DNA from: a virus
Virus record (IMG/VR): IMGVR_UViG_3300031754_000005
Coordinates: 1-58,765 of that record
Length of the DNA stretch: 58,765 bases
Strand: one strand, 5' to 3'
The first letter of the stretch is position 1; every line of letters starts with the position of its first letter. The translations under genes and the position numbers were made by a program. Positions 41,004-49,446 of the stretch are shown in pieces. Under the pieces are notes generated by a model. It searched no databases. It had not been told where the DNA came from and worked only from the letters and a program-made list of their open reading frames with translations.

Positions 41004-41551
41004 GCCGCCCTCTTATCCTTGAACCCCGGCGGCAGCACGATAGCACCGGGCGCCTTTACCTGCACCGGGCGGCTCTCTCTATGCGGGCCAGGCCGCATCG
41101 GCGGCATCAGCGCGCCCTGGGTCATGGGCGAGCGTCCGAGCGGTCGGTCGTGCCGGCGCTGCATCTGCCGGTGGATCTCGCGCAGTACCGTCGCGGCCTT
41201 CAGGAAGAGTGGCCCGCGGTAGTGCGAGCGCAACCAGTCGCCGATCTTCTGGTGCAGGGTGCCCATCATGTGCGAGACCTCAAGCCATCCGGCCGAGTCG
41301 TTCTCGCCCATTTGCACGGCTTCAAGCCCGTGCGTGCCACTGAAGCCAACGGGGGCGCCCACTCCGCCGGCGTCGTCGCGACACCACGCCAAGGCGCGGC
41401 AGGCGCCGGTGATCAGCTTTAATTCTTCCAGGAGCCGCAGATAGGTCGGGCCACGGATCGGCAGCCGCGCCAGCTTTTCGCAGTCCTCCGCCGCAAGGCG
41501 CATATTTTCCGACAGGCATGCCCAGATTTCGGCCTCGGTCGGGATGCTCAC
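41000..41551 (-). CDS. Hypothetical helical protein next to portal
   Basis: The 183-residue product has ENMRLAAEDCEKLARLPIRG, LLEELKLITGACRALAWCRD and LHQKIGDWLRSHYRGPLFLK, then a basic Pro-rich tail. It overlaps the portal stop by 4 bp. Location between portal and Bbp19-like genes suggests an accessory role in head assembly. Confidence 0.6.
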   Translation of the reverse strand: MSIPTEAEIWACLSENMRLAAEDCEKLARLPIRGPTYLRLLEELKLITGACRALAWCRDDAGGVGAPVGFSGTHGLEAVQMGENDSAGWLEVSHMMGTLHQKIGDWLRSHYRGPLFLKAATVLREIHRQMQRRHDRPLGRSPMTQGALMPPMRPGPHRESRPVQVKAPGAIVLPPGFKDKRAA

Positions 41552-43389
41552 GCCTGCCCTCCCGCCGGCTGTCCGCCGCCCGGCTGGGTTCCCATCATAG
41601 CCTGCACCGCCGATTGTCCGCCGCCGACATCGATGTGGCTCAGCCCCTCGGCTGCCTGCACCGCCGGCAGGGCCGCCGCCATCATCTGCCGCTGCTGCGC
41701 CGCCTTGGCGCGCTCGGCATCCGACGCGGTGACTTCAGCCTCGCTGTAGATGCCGCGCGCCGGGTAGCCGAGCCGGTCGGCATAGATCCGCGCGCCTTCG
41801 TCGAGGTTGAAGATCCGCAGCGGGTTCGGCAGTCCGGCCGCCATGGCGCCCTCGCTGAGCTTTGCCACGGTGCCCAGCGTCCGCTCGATCCCGGCGGTTT
41901 CGGCCGCTCGCTGCGCCAGTTTCATCATGCTGATGTATTCGATGGCGATCGGAACGCCGCGCAGCGACGGCGGCGGCGGCTTCAGGAGCCCGCGGCGTTG
42001 CATGATCGCGACGACACGCTGGATGGCGGGCGAGGCGAATTCGGTCTCAAACAATTCGATGACCGGCCCCAGCAACTGGATCTTCTCGCCCTTCCTCTCG
42101 GCGATCTCCAGTTCGTTCCGGGGCTGCACCCCCTCCATCTGGCTGATCATCAGGAAGACATCGACAAAGAATGCGCGGTCGATGCGCTTCTGCACGCCCT
42201 CGATATCGGCCGAGAGCGCCGGCATGCCGTGTCCGTCCACCTCGTAGAGCGGCCAGAACCCCTTTTTGCCGCCCTCGGTGTTGATGTAGGTGACCTCGCC
42301 CGGCAATATCGAAGTCGGCTCCATCTTCAGGGCCGGGTCGGCGCCCATCGGCGGGCGCACCATCTTGTCGATGTATTCGCCCTTCCTGCGCTGCTCGTGC
42401 TGCAGCTGCGTCGTGCCGCCCAATGCCACCATCCCGGGGCCGCGGCCATAGGCATCGTTCGATGTCTTCGACCAGCGCGCGACGACAAACGGGCGCTCGC
42501 GAAACCCGCGGCGCGACAATTCCGCCTCGGTCTTCTGCCCGCGCAGCCAATAGACTTCGCGATAGATAAAATCGCCGCCGACCACCGCGATCTTGTTGTC
42601 GGCCTTGCCGCGCGCCGCCAGCGGGAAATTGGGCTCGATCGCGTGCCCGACGACAAACTCGCGCTCGAGGCTCGCCCCGCCCTGCAGCCAATGCTGGCGC
42701 ACCTGCTGCGGGCAGTGGTCGAGCCTGAACCAATCGACGATCTGCGCCACGGTGTAGGTGTATTCGCGGTAAAAGCTGTCGACACTGAGGCGGCCGCCGA
42801 CACTGAGAAAATATTCCCCGGCGCACGGCACATAGCAGCGGATTACGTCTTCGAAATCCTCGTAGATCAGCATCGGCGCGGTGCCGAAGGTAACGAGGTC
42901 CTGAAAGACCTGCGCGCCCTCGGTGTAGAAGTTGCTGCCGCCCAGCACCGCATAGATCCGCTCGGTTGTGTCGTCGAGCCAGGCGGCGGCGGCGGCGTCC
43001 GGCTCAAAATTCGGCAATGCCGTCCCGAGCTTGAACCACGGCCGCGACGACGACATGACGCCCGCCTGCAAGCCGGCCGAGCAGACGCCCATCGCATAGG
43101 TCGCCGTCTCGTCGATGATCGCATCGTTGACCGAGTTGCCCCGGTTCAGGTTGTTGGCGGTGATGACCCAGTGGTAGCGGTAGGGCAGGATCAGCCGCGC
43201 CAGGCGCGCCCAGTGGCCCCACCAGCTGTAGCGCCACACCCGCAGGCTCGCGAGCCGGGCTTCGAGATGAACGTAAAGGTCCTGCCAATCAGCCTCGGCG
43301 CGCGGTTCCGGCGCGCTGAGCGGCTGCTCGGCAAGAAAGCTCGGCCCCGCCCGCTCGTAGGGCGCCACCGCCTCGGCTGCTGCTGCCAT
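41548..43389 (-). CDS. Portal protein (podoviral head-to-tail connector)
   Basis: The 613-residue product has the connector-family pattern: RILILPYRYHWV-like start (LARLILPYRYHW), ATYAMGVCSAGLQAGVMSSS-RPWFKLGT, YGRGPGMVALGGTTQLQHEQ, PALSADIEGVQKRIDRAFFVDVF, and a C-terminal Gln/Gly-rich tail. These blocks define the Head-tail_con family that forms the dodecameric DNA channel of podoviruses. It follows the large terminase as usual. Confidence 0.9.
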   Translation of the reverse strand: MAAAAEAVAPYERAGPSFLAEQPLSAPEPRAEADWQDLYVHLEARLASLRVWRYSWWGHWARLARLILPYRYHWVITANNLNRGNSVNDAIIDETATYAMGVCSAGLQAGVMSSSRPWFKLGTALPNFEPDAAAAAWLDDTTERIYAVLGGSNFYTEGAQVFQDLVTFGTAPMLIYEDFEDVIRCYVPCAGEYFLSVGGRLSVDSFYREYTYTVAQIVDWFRLDHCPQQVRQHWLQGGASLEREFVVGHAIEPNFPLAARGKADNKIAVVGGDFIYREVYWLRGQKTEAELSRRGFRERPFVVARWSKTSNDAYGRGPGMVALGGTTQLQHEQRRKGEYIDKMVRPPMGADPALKMEPTSILPGEVTYINTEGGKKGFWPLYEVDGHGMPALSADIEGVQKRIDRAFFVDVFLMISQMEGVQPRNELEIAERKGEKIQLLGPVIELFETEFASPAIQRVVAIMQRRGLLKPPPPSLRGVPIAIEYISMMKLAQRAAETAGIERTLGTVAKLSEGAMAAGLPNPLRIFNLDEGARIYADRLGYPARGIYSEAEVTASDAERAKAAQQRQMMAAALPAVQAAEGLSHIDVGGGQSAVQAMMGTQPGGGQPAGGQA

Positions 43390-43396
43390 GCCCGGC

Positions 43397-43621
43397 TCAG
43401 GTGCCGACCAGCGCTTTGGTCGCCGTCGCCGGCGATTGGGTGCCCTGGCCCCCGGTCAGGAGCGTATTGTCGAACCCCGCGCCGCCCGCCGTTGCCGCGG
43501 CGGCCCGCGCCGCATCGGCCGCGGCCATGACGCCGCTCGACGCCATCGTCGGCGGATTGGGCGGCGGCGGGGGCGGCGGGGGCGGCGCCGGGATCTTTGG
43601 CCCGCCGAACTGCATCCCCAT
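43397..43621 (-). CDS. Small proline-rich protein
   Basis: The 74-residue product has a run of nine prolines near its start and an Ala/Gly-rich rest. It starts in a TGATG overlap with the preceding 44-residue gene and ends 8 bp before the portal start. Probably a short structural or assembly peptide. Confidence 0.55.
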   Translation of the reverse strand: MGMQFGGPKIPAPPPPPPPPPNPPTMASSGVMAAADAARAAAATAGGAGFDNTLLTGGQGTQSPATATKALVGT

Positions 43622-43755
43622 CAGGCGAGGGCTTTCTTGCGCCGCTCAAAAGCCGCGCGATCGGCCTCTTCCTCGAAATTGCGCTTCTGGCGCAGCGGCG
43701 CCATCTGCTTCCCGTGCGCCGATTGGGTCAGGACCGCGACCGAGAATGCCCTCAT
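43621..43755 (-). CDS. Small helical protein (44 residues) after terminase
   Basis: The product starts MRAFSVAVLTQSAHGKQMAP and ends in a charged helix (NFEEEADRAAFERRKKALA). It overlaps the terminase stop by ATGA and the next start by TGATG, so translation is coupled through the three genes. Confidence 0.6.
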   Translation of the reverse strand: MRAFSVAVLTQSAHGKQMAPLRQKRNFEEEADRAAFERRKKALA

Positions 43756-45173
43756 CGGCCAATCTCCCCGTAGGGGTCATATTCCTTGCGGTGCGCGGTT
43801 GCGCCCAGCGGATGCGTCCCGCGCGGCAATACCGGCTGCGCAAAGGTCAGCACGAAAGCGTCGGCGTGGTCCGGCGAATAGCCGAGCCGCTCCTTGATCA
43901 GCGCCTTGTCCTCAAGCAACAGCCGGTCGCCGCGGAAGCTGTAGGTGGTTTGCGTCAACGCGGCGCCGAGCTCCGGGCACGGCGGCAATTGGCCGCCGCC
44001 CTTGATCCACTTCGCCGCCTCGAAATACATTTCGGCCCGCTTGTTGTAATAGCGCCGGTCATGCGGCTCTCCGGCAAACGGCACGCCGATCGGCGAGCGC
44101 CCCAGCTGCCGCAGCGCATCGATCCAGCCCGTCGCCCATCCGCCGCTGTCGTCGATAAAGCAGCCGTCGGCTTGCCAGTCGCCCCATTTCCGCGCAACGG
44201 CGCCGGCGCCCTGAAAGGAGTCGAGGTTGCGGTATTGCAGCGGCGTGAAGGCAACCAAACCCTGACGCGGAAAGATCACCGAGCTGTCGTCGCCAAATCG
44301 CGCCACATCGACACCGAGGATTTTTGCCCTGTGCGCGAAGTCGCCCTCGCGATAGCTGCGCCGCTCGGCGGCGGCGATCTCCTCCGGCCCGATCAGCGTG
44401 TTGATCGAGGATGGCGGGAACCGGCCAAAGATGTTGACCAGCACCCAGGGATTATCGGCGCCGTATTGCTCGATCTGCTCCCGCGCATGCGCGATCGGGA
44501 TGCGCGGACTGCGCTTTGGGTCATCCGGGTCGCCGGTGATCTCGACCACGACCCAGAGCCGCCGCGCTACCGTGCAGGCCCGGTAGAGCGGCCCCGAGAG
44601 GAGGAGCGGGTTGCCGGCCTGAACGATATGCGCCTCGACCGGATCGCCGGCAAAGATGCCCTCGGCGGTCGGCATGATCGCGTCGGGATAGGCGCCCGAC
44701 TCGTCCATCAGCCATAGCACGTAGCGGCTGTGGAGCCCGGCCAGCGCGTGGCCGATCTGCTCGCGCGTTGCGTCCTTTGCCCAGGTGCGGGCCTCAAGTT
44801 TCCAGGTCTGCGGATGGTCGCGGGCGAAAATTTCGGTCTTTGTCTGCTCGAACGCGGCCTTCAAGAGCGGCGATTTCTCGCGCCACACCGCGAGTTCAGT
44901 CCACAAATTGGCCCGCAGATTGTCGCCGGTGATCGACATCGCGCCGCACCTCGGATGCGGCCGCGTCACCATGAAGTTCCACCCGAGCCACGCGAGGACG
45001 GCGGTCTTCCCGGGCCCTTTGCAGGCCTTCATCGCGAGCCGCGGCGAGGACGGGAAAGCGCTCAGCGCCTCGTCCTGCCAAAGATCGGGCTCGGTGTTAA
45101 AGACCTCGCGGACAAATTGGCTGGGATCCTCACGCCAGCAGCGGAGCGCTGCCGGTGCCACCTCCATCGCCAT
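43752..45173 (-). CDS. Terminase large subunit
   Basis: The 473-residue product has Walker A in MKACKGPGKTAVLAW (G53-T57), Walker B in YVLWLMDESG near residue 150, and an RNase H-like nuclease region with KILGVDVARFGDDSSVIF and CFIDDSGGWATGW. It powers DNA packaging and cuts the concatemer. It overlaps the small-subunit gene by 44 bp. Confidence 0.93.
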   Translation of the reverse strand: MAMEVAPAALRCWREDPSQFVREVFNTEPDLWQDEALSAFPSSPRLAMKACKGPGKTAVLAWLGWNFMVTRPHPRCGAMSITGDNLRANLWTELAVWREKSPLLKAAFEQTKTEIFARDHPQTWKLEARTWAKDATREQIGHALAGLHSRYVLWLMDESGAYPDAIMPTAEGIFAGDPVEAHIVQAGNPLLLSGPLYRACTVARRLWVVVEITGDPDDPKRSPRIPIAHAREQIEQYGADNPWVLVNIFGRFPPSSINTLIGPEEIAAAERRSYREGDFAHRAKILGVDVARFGDDSSVIFPRQGLVAFTPLQYRNLDSFQGAGAVARKWGDWQADGCFIDDSGGWATGWIDALRQLGRSPIGVPFAGEPHDRRYYNKRAEMYFEAAKWIKGGGQLPPCPELGAALTQTTYSFRGDRLLLEDKALIKERLGYSPDHADAFVLTFAQPVLPRGTHPLGATAHRKEYDPYGEIGR

Positions 45174-45444
45174 CGGGTTTGAGACTCGCTTCGACCAGTT
45201 GTTCGAGCGTCAGCTTGCCGGTCACGTCGAATTCCTGGCGCGGTTTGCCGTGGCCGCGATCCAGGAGGATCTTGACCGCCTCAAGCCGGTCGGCGTGCCG
45301 CGCGTTCCCGTCCGCCATGATCTCGGCTGCCACCTTGACGCAGCGCGCGGTGTAGCGGTCGGCCAGGTCTTTCAGATCGCGCGTGCGATGGTTCAGCTTG
45401 CCCGGCGGACGCCCGGCGCCGGCGCGTTTACCGCCGTTTTTCAT
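45130..45444 (-). CDS. Terminase small subunit-like protein
   Basis: The 104-residue product begins with the frequent small-terminase pattern GGKRAGAGRPPGKLNHRTRD. A helical part (LEAVKILLDRGHGKPRQEF) and a flexible end follow. It directly precedes and overlaps the large subunit. DNA recognition at the packaging site is inferred from context. Confidence 0.75.
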   Translation of the reverse strand: MKNGGKRAGAGRPPGKLNHRTRDLKDLADRYTARCVKVAAEIMADGNARHADRLEAVKILLDRGHGKPRQEFDVTGKLTLEQLVEASLKPDGDGGGTGSAPLLA

Positions 45445-45446
45445 CG

Positions 45447-45469
45447 AAAACTGATATTTTTTCAGTTTT
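45447..45469. promoter_or_regulatory. A/T-rich inverted repeat just upstream of the terminase operon
   Basis: AAAACTG (45447-45453) and CAGTTTT (45463-45469) form a perfect 7-bp inverted repeat around ATATTTTTT, 3 bp before the small-terminase start. It is very A/T-rich for this genome. It could be an operator, a terminator for upstream transcripts or a regulator of terminase translation. Confidence 0.5.
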
Positions 45470-45483
45470 TGGGCTTAATCGCG

Positions 45484-45506
45484 GGGAAAATGCCCGGGAA
45501 ATGCCC
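45484..45506. repeat. Direct repeat GGGAAA(A)TGCCC upstream of terminase
   Basis: GGGAAAATGCCC (45484-45495) is followed immediately by GGGAAATGCCC (45496-45506). Two adjacent near-palindromic copies beside the terminase genes could be a terminase-binding (packaging) site, but this is inference. Confidence 0.45.
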
Positions 45507-45516
45507 CGAACTGCGC

Positions 45517-45834
45517 TCAGGCGTGCGATTGCAGCGCGCGCAGGACGGCTTCGGCGTGGGAGAGCGCGTCGTGCAGCTCCAAGGCGCCCCGGTGCAGCGC
45601 GTGCGTCACCGAATTAACCGGCGACTGCGGCTCGGCGGCTTCCTCGGGCGGCTGCTCGACCAGATGGCCAACCCCGACCCGATGCGCAAACGCTTCGAGG
45701 CCGCCGGCGAGGGCGCGCGCCCGCTCCAAGGCAGACACCACCTTGTCGTGAAGCTCGCCGAGCTGGGTCGGCTCCAGCGGTTTTCCTGCCGCGATCATCG
45801 GTGCTGACTGCGGCGGCATACTGCGTGATTGCAT
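45517..45834 (-). CDS. Hypothetical helical protein before terminase
   Basis: The 105-residue product has LGELHDKVVSALERARALAG and VTHALHRGALELHDALSHAE, a likely helical hairpin. GGGAGAG lies upstream of ATG 45834. No family recognised. Confidence 0.6.
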   Translation of the reverse strand: MQSRSMPPQSAPMIAAGKPLEPTQLGELHDKVVSALERARALAGGLEAFAHRVGVGHLVEQPPEEAAEPQSPVNSVTHALHRGALELHDALSHAEAVLRALQSHA

Positions 45835-45882
45835 TTCTTTCTCTCCCTCAAAGCCAAACCCCGACCCGCGCCGGGAAATCAC

Positions 45883-46215
45883 CTAGGCCGCCTTTCGCGC
45901 CGGCCGGGCGTAGCAATTCAGCCTCCAGTTTTCGCCGACCGCGGTCTTCGAGAAATGCTCGACAAACGCCTCGCCGAACACCGCCTTCAGCATTCCGCCA
46001 TCGAGCCGCCGCGAATCCGCCGGCGGGCTCAGCGTGCAGTGAAAAATCTCGCTGTCGAACTCGGTGAGTTCGCGCCGCACGCCCTCGGCCTTGACCAGGC
46101 CGAGCTGCTCATCCGCAGCGGCGATCGCCGCCTTCAGCGTGCCGACCTCATCGGCCAGTTGCGCCAGGCTCATGCCGCGCAGGCGCTTTTCCGCCGCGTC
46201 GAGCGGTTTGGTCAT
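45883..46215 (-). CDS. Hypothetical phage protein with leading coiled coil
   Basis: The 110-residue product has a helix (ADEVGTLKAAIAAADEQL) followed by FDSEIFHCTLSPPADSRRLD, GGMLKAVFGEAFVEHFSKTA and a short strand end. The order helix, FHCTLS, LK-FGEAF recurs in small phage early proteins of unknown function. It lies 8 bp after the recombinase gene. Confidence 0.6.
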   Translation of the reverse strand: MTKPLDAAEKRLRGMSLAQLADEVGTLKAAIAAADEQLGLVKAEGVRRELTEFDSEIFHCTLSPPADSRRLDGGMLKAVFGEAFVEHFSKTAVGENWRLNCYARPARKAA

Positions 46216-46223
46216 CCAGTCCC

Positions 46224-46943
46224 TCAGCTAGATCTGGCGATAACTCTGCGCACTTGCTCGCGCGACCACTGCGTACCGCCGCGAGGCGTTTCGATGCCGC
46301 GAGCCATAAGCGCGGCGGCGATCTCGCCAAGCGTAGAGCAGCCGGCATTCCGAGCCGCAACGACGTAGTGCATCACATCTTCGGCCCGCTTATCCGCCCT
46401 GATGATCCGCGCTTTGCGCGCCTCGCGCGCGAGCCCGAACCGATCGCCCGGCCGCAAATGCGGGTTCCCCAGTCTCACGCCGCGAGCCTTTGCCGCCGCG
46501 AGAGCCTCCTTCGTCCGCCGAGAGATCGCCTCAGCTTCATATTCGGCGAAGGCGGCCATTATGTGGATCAGCACGGGCGTCGCGTGTGGATTATCGCAGG
46601 CTACGAAGTCCACACAGGACTCCATTAACCCACTCACGAAATGGACGTTCCGCGCGAGGCGGTCCAGCTTGGCTATGACCAGCGTCGCCCGCTTCAGCCG
46701 GCACGCCGCAAGCGCCGCTGCCATTTGTGGCCGATATCGTTTCTTCGTGCCGGTCTCGATTTCGGTAAACTCGGCGATGACGATACCGCCGGCGCCAGCT
46801 ACATGCCGAGAGACAGCCTCGCGTTGAGCCTCAAGCCCGAGCCCCGAGGAACCCTGTCTGTCGGTGCTGACCCTGAAATAACTGACAAAGCGACCGCCGG
46901 AATTCGGCGTGCCAGCGCTCTGCGCCGGACCTCGCCGAGCCAT
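46224..46943 (-). CDS. Serine recombinase (resolvase/invertase family)
   Basis: The 239-residue product has the nucleophile motif FVSYFRVSTDRQGSSGLGL (Ser near residue 24), then VIAEFTEIETGTKK, LVIAKLDRLARNVHFVSGL and the E-helix region FAEYEAEAISRRTKEALAAA. A C-terminal helix-turn-helix-like part (STLGEIAAALMARGI) follows. It is complete and of usual resolvase size. It could resolve multimers, invert a segment or be cargo; no obvious inverted res-like site was seen beside it. Confidence 0.85.
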   Translation of the reverse strand: MARRGPAQSAGTPNSGGRFVSYFRVSTDRQGSSGLGLEAQREAVSRHVAGAGGIVIAEFTEIETGTKKRYRPQMAAALAACRLKRATLVIAKLDRLARNVHFVSGLMESCVDFVACDNPHATPVLIHIMAAFAEYEAEAISRRTKEALAAAKARGVRLGNPHLRPGDRFGLAREARKARIIRADKRAEDVMHYVVAARNAGCSTLGEIAAALMARGIETPRGGTQWSREQVRRVIARSS

Positions 46944-47004
46944 TCTGAGGCCGTCCCATTATGAAACGTCGGTTTGTCGGTGGCGTGACGGAATCGCGCG
47001 GCCG

Positions 47005-47571
47005 CTACGCCGCCTTGCGCTCGATCCTCCAAAGCGTGGCGAGCCGGCCGGTGGCCTCTTTCAGCGCATCGAGATCGCGCTGGTCCGCCGCCCAGGCCGA
47101 GGCGGAGCGGGCGCGCGCGCAATCCATAAACCGCATCGGGCGCTCATAGACCGCGAGGTTGACGAGGATCTCAAAGGGCCGCCGCGTCGACAGTGCGAGC
47201 AGCACCGCCGTTGCTTCGCCGAGATCGCCGGCGAGCCCAAATAAAATCTCTTCGCGTTTTTTGTCGTCGAGCAGTTCCCACTCCGCCCCGCGCAATTCGG
47301 GCATCATCGCCGCGAAATGCGACGGCATCGGGCCTCTGCCCCAAATCGCGATGTAGAGCCCGCCGTATCGCATCCCGGCGGAATGATCGGCACGCTGAAG
47401 GAGCCCCTTCAGCGCAAGGATGCCGAGCGGATACCCGGCACGCTGGTCGCGTTCGTTCGCTTCGCCGACCATTCGCGCGCGCTGCTCCAAGACTTCGGCG
47501 GGTGGCGCGATGTTCTGACAGAGCCGGCCGCCCGGATGGCGCGGCCCAGCCTTTTTCGGGCGACCCGCCAT
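47005..47571 (-). CDS. Hypothetical phage protein (MAGRPKKAGPR start)
   Basis: The 188-residue product starts with a basic GRPKKAGPRHPGGRL segment. Then come helices with GYPLGILALKGLLQRADHSA and a C-terminal ADQRDLDALKEATGRLATLW. GGAGGAC precedes ATG 47571. The basic start recalls DNA-binding terminase-accessory proteins, but no family is assigned. Confidence 0.6.
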   Translation of the reverse strand: MAGRPKKAGPRHPGGRLCQNIAPPAEVLEQRARMVGEANERDQRAGYPLGILALKGLLQRADHSAGMRYGGLYIAIWGRGPMPSHFAAMMPELRGAEWELLDDKKREEILFGLAGDLGEATAVLLALSTRRPFEILVNLAVYERPMRFMDCARARSASAWAADQRDLDALKEATGRLATLWRIERKAA

Positions 47572-47722
47572 CTGTCCTCCGCGCCGCGGAAAACGAAAGA
47601 CCGCCGCGGCCTGGCCGGGCGGTCGGACGAATTCGAGATTGCTATTTTGCAAGGCTGCGCCCAATCCGCTTCCCGCGTCAAGCCAGCCAGCGCCGCAGCG
47701 CCGCGCCGCACTTCAGCTTAGC

Positions 47723-48061
47723 CTAACGCGACGGCGGATTGGCAGTCGGCAAATCGATCTCCTGGTGCCCATTTTTCAACACTTTGATGATGGTTTCCGC
47801 CACTTTCGCCGCGGCGATCGGAGCGATCGGCACCGCCGTCAGCTCCGCCAGGCGCTCCAGCGCCTCGGTCAGATTAAGCAACAGATGCGCGCTGAAAACC
47901 TCATAATAGGCGCACAGCAATTCGGTCTGCCGCGGGATCGAGGCCCGCCCGGTGCGCTTCTGCCGGTAGCTGCTGACCCCCATCCCGAGCGCGCGCGCCG
48001 CCTCGGCGTCGGTTCTGAGCCCGCATCGTTTCTGCCAGGCGGCAAGCTCTTCCGGGGCCAT
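47723..48061 (-). CDS. XRE-type helix-turn-helix regulator
   Basis: The 112-residue product has an N-terminal helix-turn-helix: ELAAWQKRCGLRTDAEAARA, LGMGVSSYRQKRTGR. A helical C-terminus (LTEALERLAELTAV) follows. The form matches small phage regulators that read a GLRTDAEAA-A-LGMG helix pair. It may act on the leftward operon in which it lies. Confidence 0.72.
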   Translation of the reverse strand: MAPEELAAWQKRCGLRTDAEAARALGMGVSSYRQKRTGRASIPRQTELLCAYYEVFSAHLLLNLTEALERLAELTAVPIAPIAAAKVAETIIKVLKNGHQEIDLPTANPPSR

Positions 48062-48094
48062 CGGCCGATCTCGATGTGATTTTCTCCTCTCCGC

Positions 48095-48331
48095 TCAGCG
48101 CCCGATCTTGTAGCGTCGCCAGTCGTCGAGGAAGACAGCCTGCGCCTCCTTCAGGCTCATCCAACGATCGCGGCAGACGGCGATGCATGCCGCGCGCTCC
48201 AGCCGGTCCTTCTCAAGCGCTTCCGCGATGGGCTGCCACTGCAGGTTCGCGTCGTTGTCGGCGCCGCCAAGGCACAGCGGCACGATATGGTCCGCGCAAG
48301 CGGCGGGCGGCGAAGGCACGTAAGGCTCCAT
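48095..48331 (-). CDS. HNH-endonuclease-like small protein
   Basis: The 78-residue product has ADHIVPLCLGGADNDANLQW then IAEALEKDRLERAACIAVCR. The DHIVPL-GG-D-N-NLQ core with a following K is that of HNH nucleases, though the usual zinc-binding CxxC parts are missing. A start at 48331 is chosen, with no strong ribosome site; the frame stays open upstream. Activity is uncertain. Confidence 0.6.
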   Translation of the reverse strand: MEPYVPSPPAACADHIVPLCLGGADNDANLQWQPIAEALEKDRLERAACIAVCRDRWMSLKEAQAVFLDDWRRYKIGR

Positions 48332-48332
48332 A

Positions 48333-48425
48333 ATGGAAACCATGGTCATAGTGTTCTTTAGCGTCGTGATTATCGGGCTGATAATCGCGGGGATTTTCAT
48401 GTTCATCGGCAGGATTTCTGGGTGA
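48333..48425 (+). CDS. Possible 30-residue membrane peptide, divergent from HNH gene
   Basis: A frame with AAGG nine bases upstream encodes a peptide with one strong membrane helix (VIVFFSVVIIGLIIAGIFMF) and a basic end. It starts 2 bp from the HNH start on the other strand and overlaps the methyltransferase end by 23 bp. Hydrophobicity and the ribosome site are the only support. Confidence 0.4.
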   Translation: METMVIVFFSVVIIGLIIAGIFMFIGRISG

Positions 48426-49119
48426 CTGTCGGGCGCACGTCGCGGATCAAATCGCCTTGGCGCTGCGCTGCGGCAATCCGGCGGCACGCGATCTCAAAAT
48501 AGCGTGGTTCAATCTCCACCCCGACGAACCGCATCCCTAAGCGGACGCAAGCGACGCCAGTCGTGCCGCTGCCCATAAAGGGATCGAGGATGACAAACTC
48601 GTGTGGCAGCTTCTGCATCAGCGCCTCGCACAAAGAGATCGGCTTTTGATGCGGATGACTGCGCGCCTCGCGGTCGCCTAGGCCTTTGTGCTGCGTTTCC
48701 CAGGAAACCTGGACGTGTCCCCTTAGCACCCCCTCATCCCGCCTCCCGCGCCACGCGCGACCCCGCACGTAAATCAATTCAAACGACGGTTTCCATGGAA
48801 ACGAAAGATTGCCCATGCCGAAGGCAGGGCCTTTATCGAACACGAGGCACCCCGCCACGTCCGCAATGGGCGGCGTTTTCCACGTGCCGAACGCAGCGAC
48901 GTTATCGAAACCGGTCAGCACTTCGTCCCGCAGCGCCGTGTCATTGTCGCCAGCGATCCGCGTATCCTGCCAGGAAGCACCAAACGAGGATGAATGATTG
49001 ATGCCATACGGCGGGTCGGTCACCACAGCATCGGCGCGAGCAAGCGTCGGAAGCATCTCGCGGCAATCGCCGAGGATCAGCCGGCAGCCGCCGATGATTT
49101 CCTCACGAACGGGAGTCAT
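48403..49119 (-). CDS. DNA methyltransferase, N6-adenine or N4-cytosine, beta-type order
   Basis: The 238-residue product has DPPYGINHSSS (catalytic DPPY near residue 36), then HPHQKPISLCEALMQ and the SAM-binding FMGSGTTGVACVRLG followed by FVGVEIEPRYFEIACRRI. DPPY before the FxGxG block is the beta order. No restriction partner is present, so it is an orphan phage methylase, probably masking host sites. AAGGGAA precedes ATG 49119 inside a short leader frame. Confidence 0.88.
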   Translation of the reverse strand: MTPVREEIIGGCRLILGDCREMLPTLARADAVVTDPPYGINHSSSFGASWQDTRIAGDNDTALRDEVLTGFDNVAAFGTWKTPPIADVAGCLVFDKGPAFGMGNLSFPWKPSFELIYVRGRAWRGRRDEGVLRGHVQVSWETQHKGLGDREARSHPHQKPISLCEALMQKLPHEFVILDPFMGSGTTGVACVRLGMRFVGVEIEPRYFEIACRRIAAAQRQGDLIRDVRPTVTQKSCR

Positions 49120-49183
49120 CTATATAATTCCCTTTTGTATCAGTAGTCTGGCGGATCTGCGCTTCACGCTCTGCGTCGGTCAT
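49103..49183 (-). CDS. Short leader peptide overlapping the methyltransferase start
   Basis: The 26-residue frame (MTDAEREAQIRQTTDTKGNY, then IDDSRS) follows a strong GGGAGGAATT site. It ends 17 bp inside the methyltransferase gene in another frame, so its translation should influence methyltransferase initiation. Confidence 0.55.
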   Translation of the reverse strand: MTDAEREAQIRQTTDTKGNYIDDSRS

Positions 49184-49236
49184 TGTGGTAATTCCTCCCG
49201 CCAACGGTGAGCCCGGTAACGATCCCGGCCCAGCCG

Positions 49237-49446
49237 TCACGCGACATCTGGGCCATCCTCGTCTTTGGCGGCTGCACCCCAGCTGTCGCCGCCTGTGTGG
49301 GTTCCTGGTGCTACGCTCTTCACGCCCTCAGCGCGCAAGGCATGCCGGCGTTCCAGCTCTGCCCGCGCCGCGGCGATCGCCTCGCCCCGTTGGGCCAGGG
49401 CGCGCTGGTACGCCGCCGTCTCAAGCCACCTCAGCATCCGGCTCAT
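49237..49446 (-). CDS. Small helical hypothetical protein
   Basis: The 69-residue product has a basic amphipathic helix (TAAYQRALAQRGEAIAAARA) and a flexible end. It starts 26 bp inside the end of the replication-type gene, with GGGAGG about 10 bases upstream. No family recognised. Confidence 0.5.
   Translation of the reverse strand: MSRMLRWLETAAYQRALAQRGEAIAAARAELERRHALRAEGVKSVAPGTHTGGDSWGAAAKDEDGPDVA

Noticed and set aside
41518-43530. A 670-residue open frame on the + strand
   Set aside because: Antisense to the portal gene with shadow-type composition.
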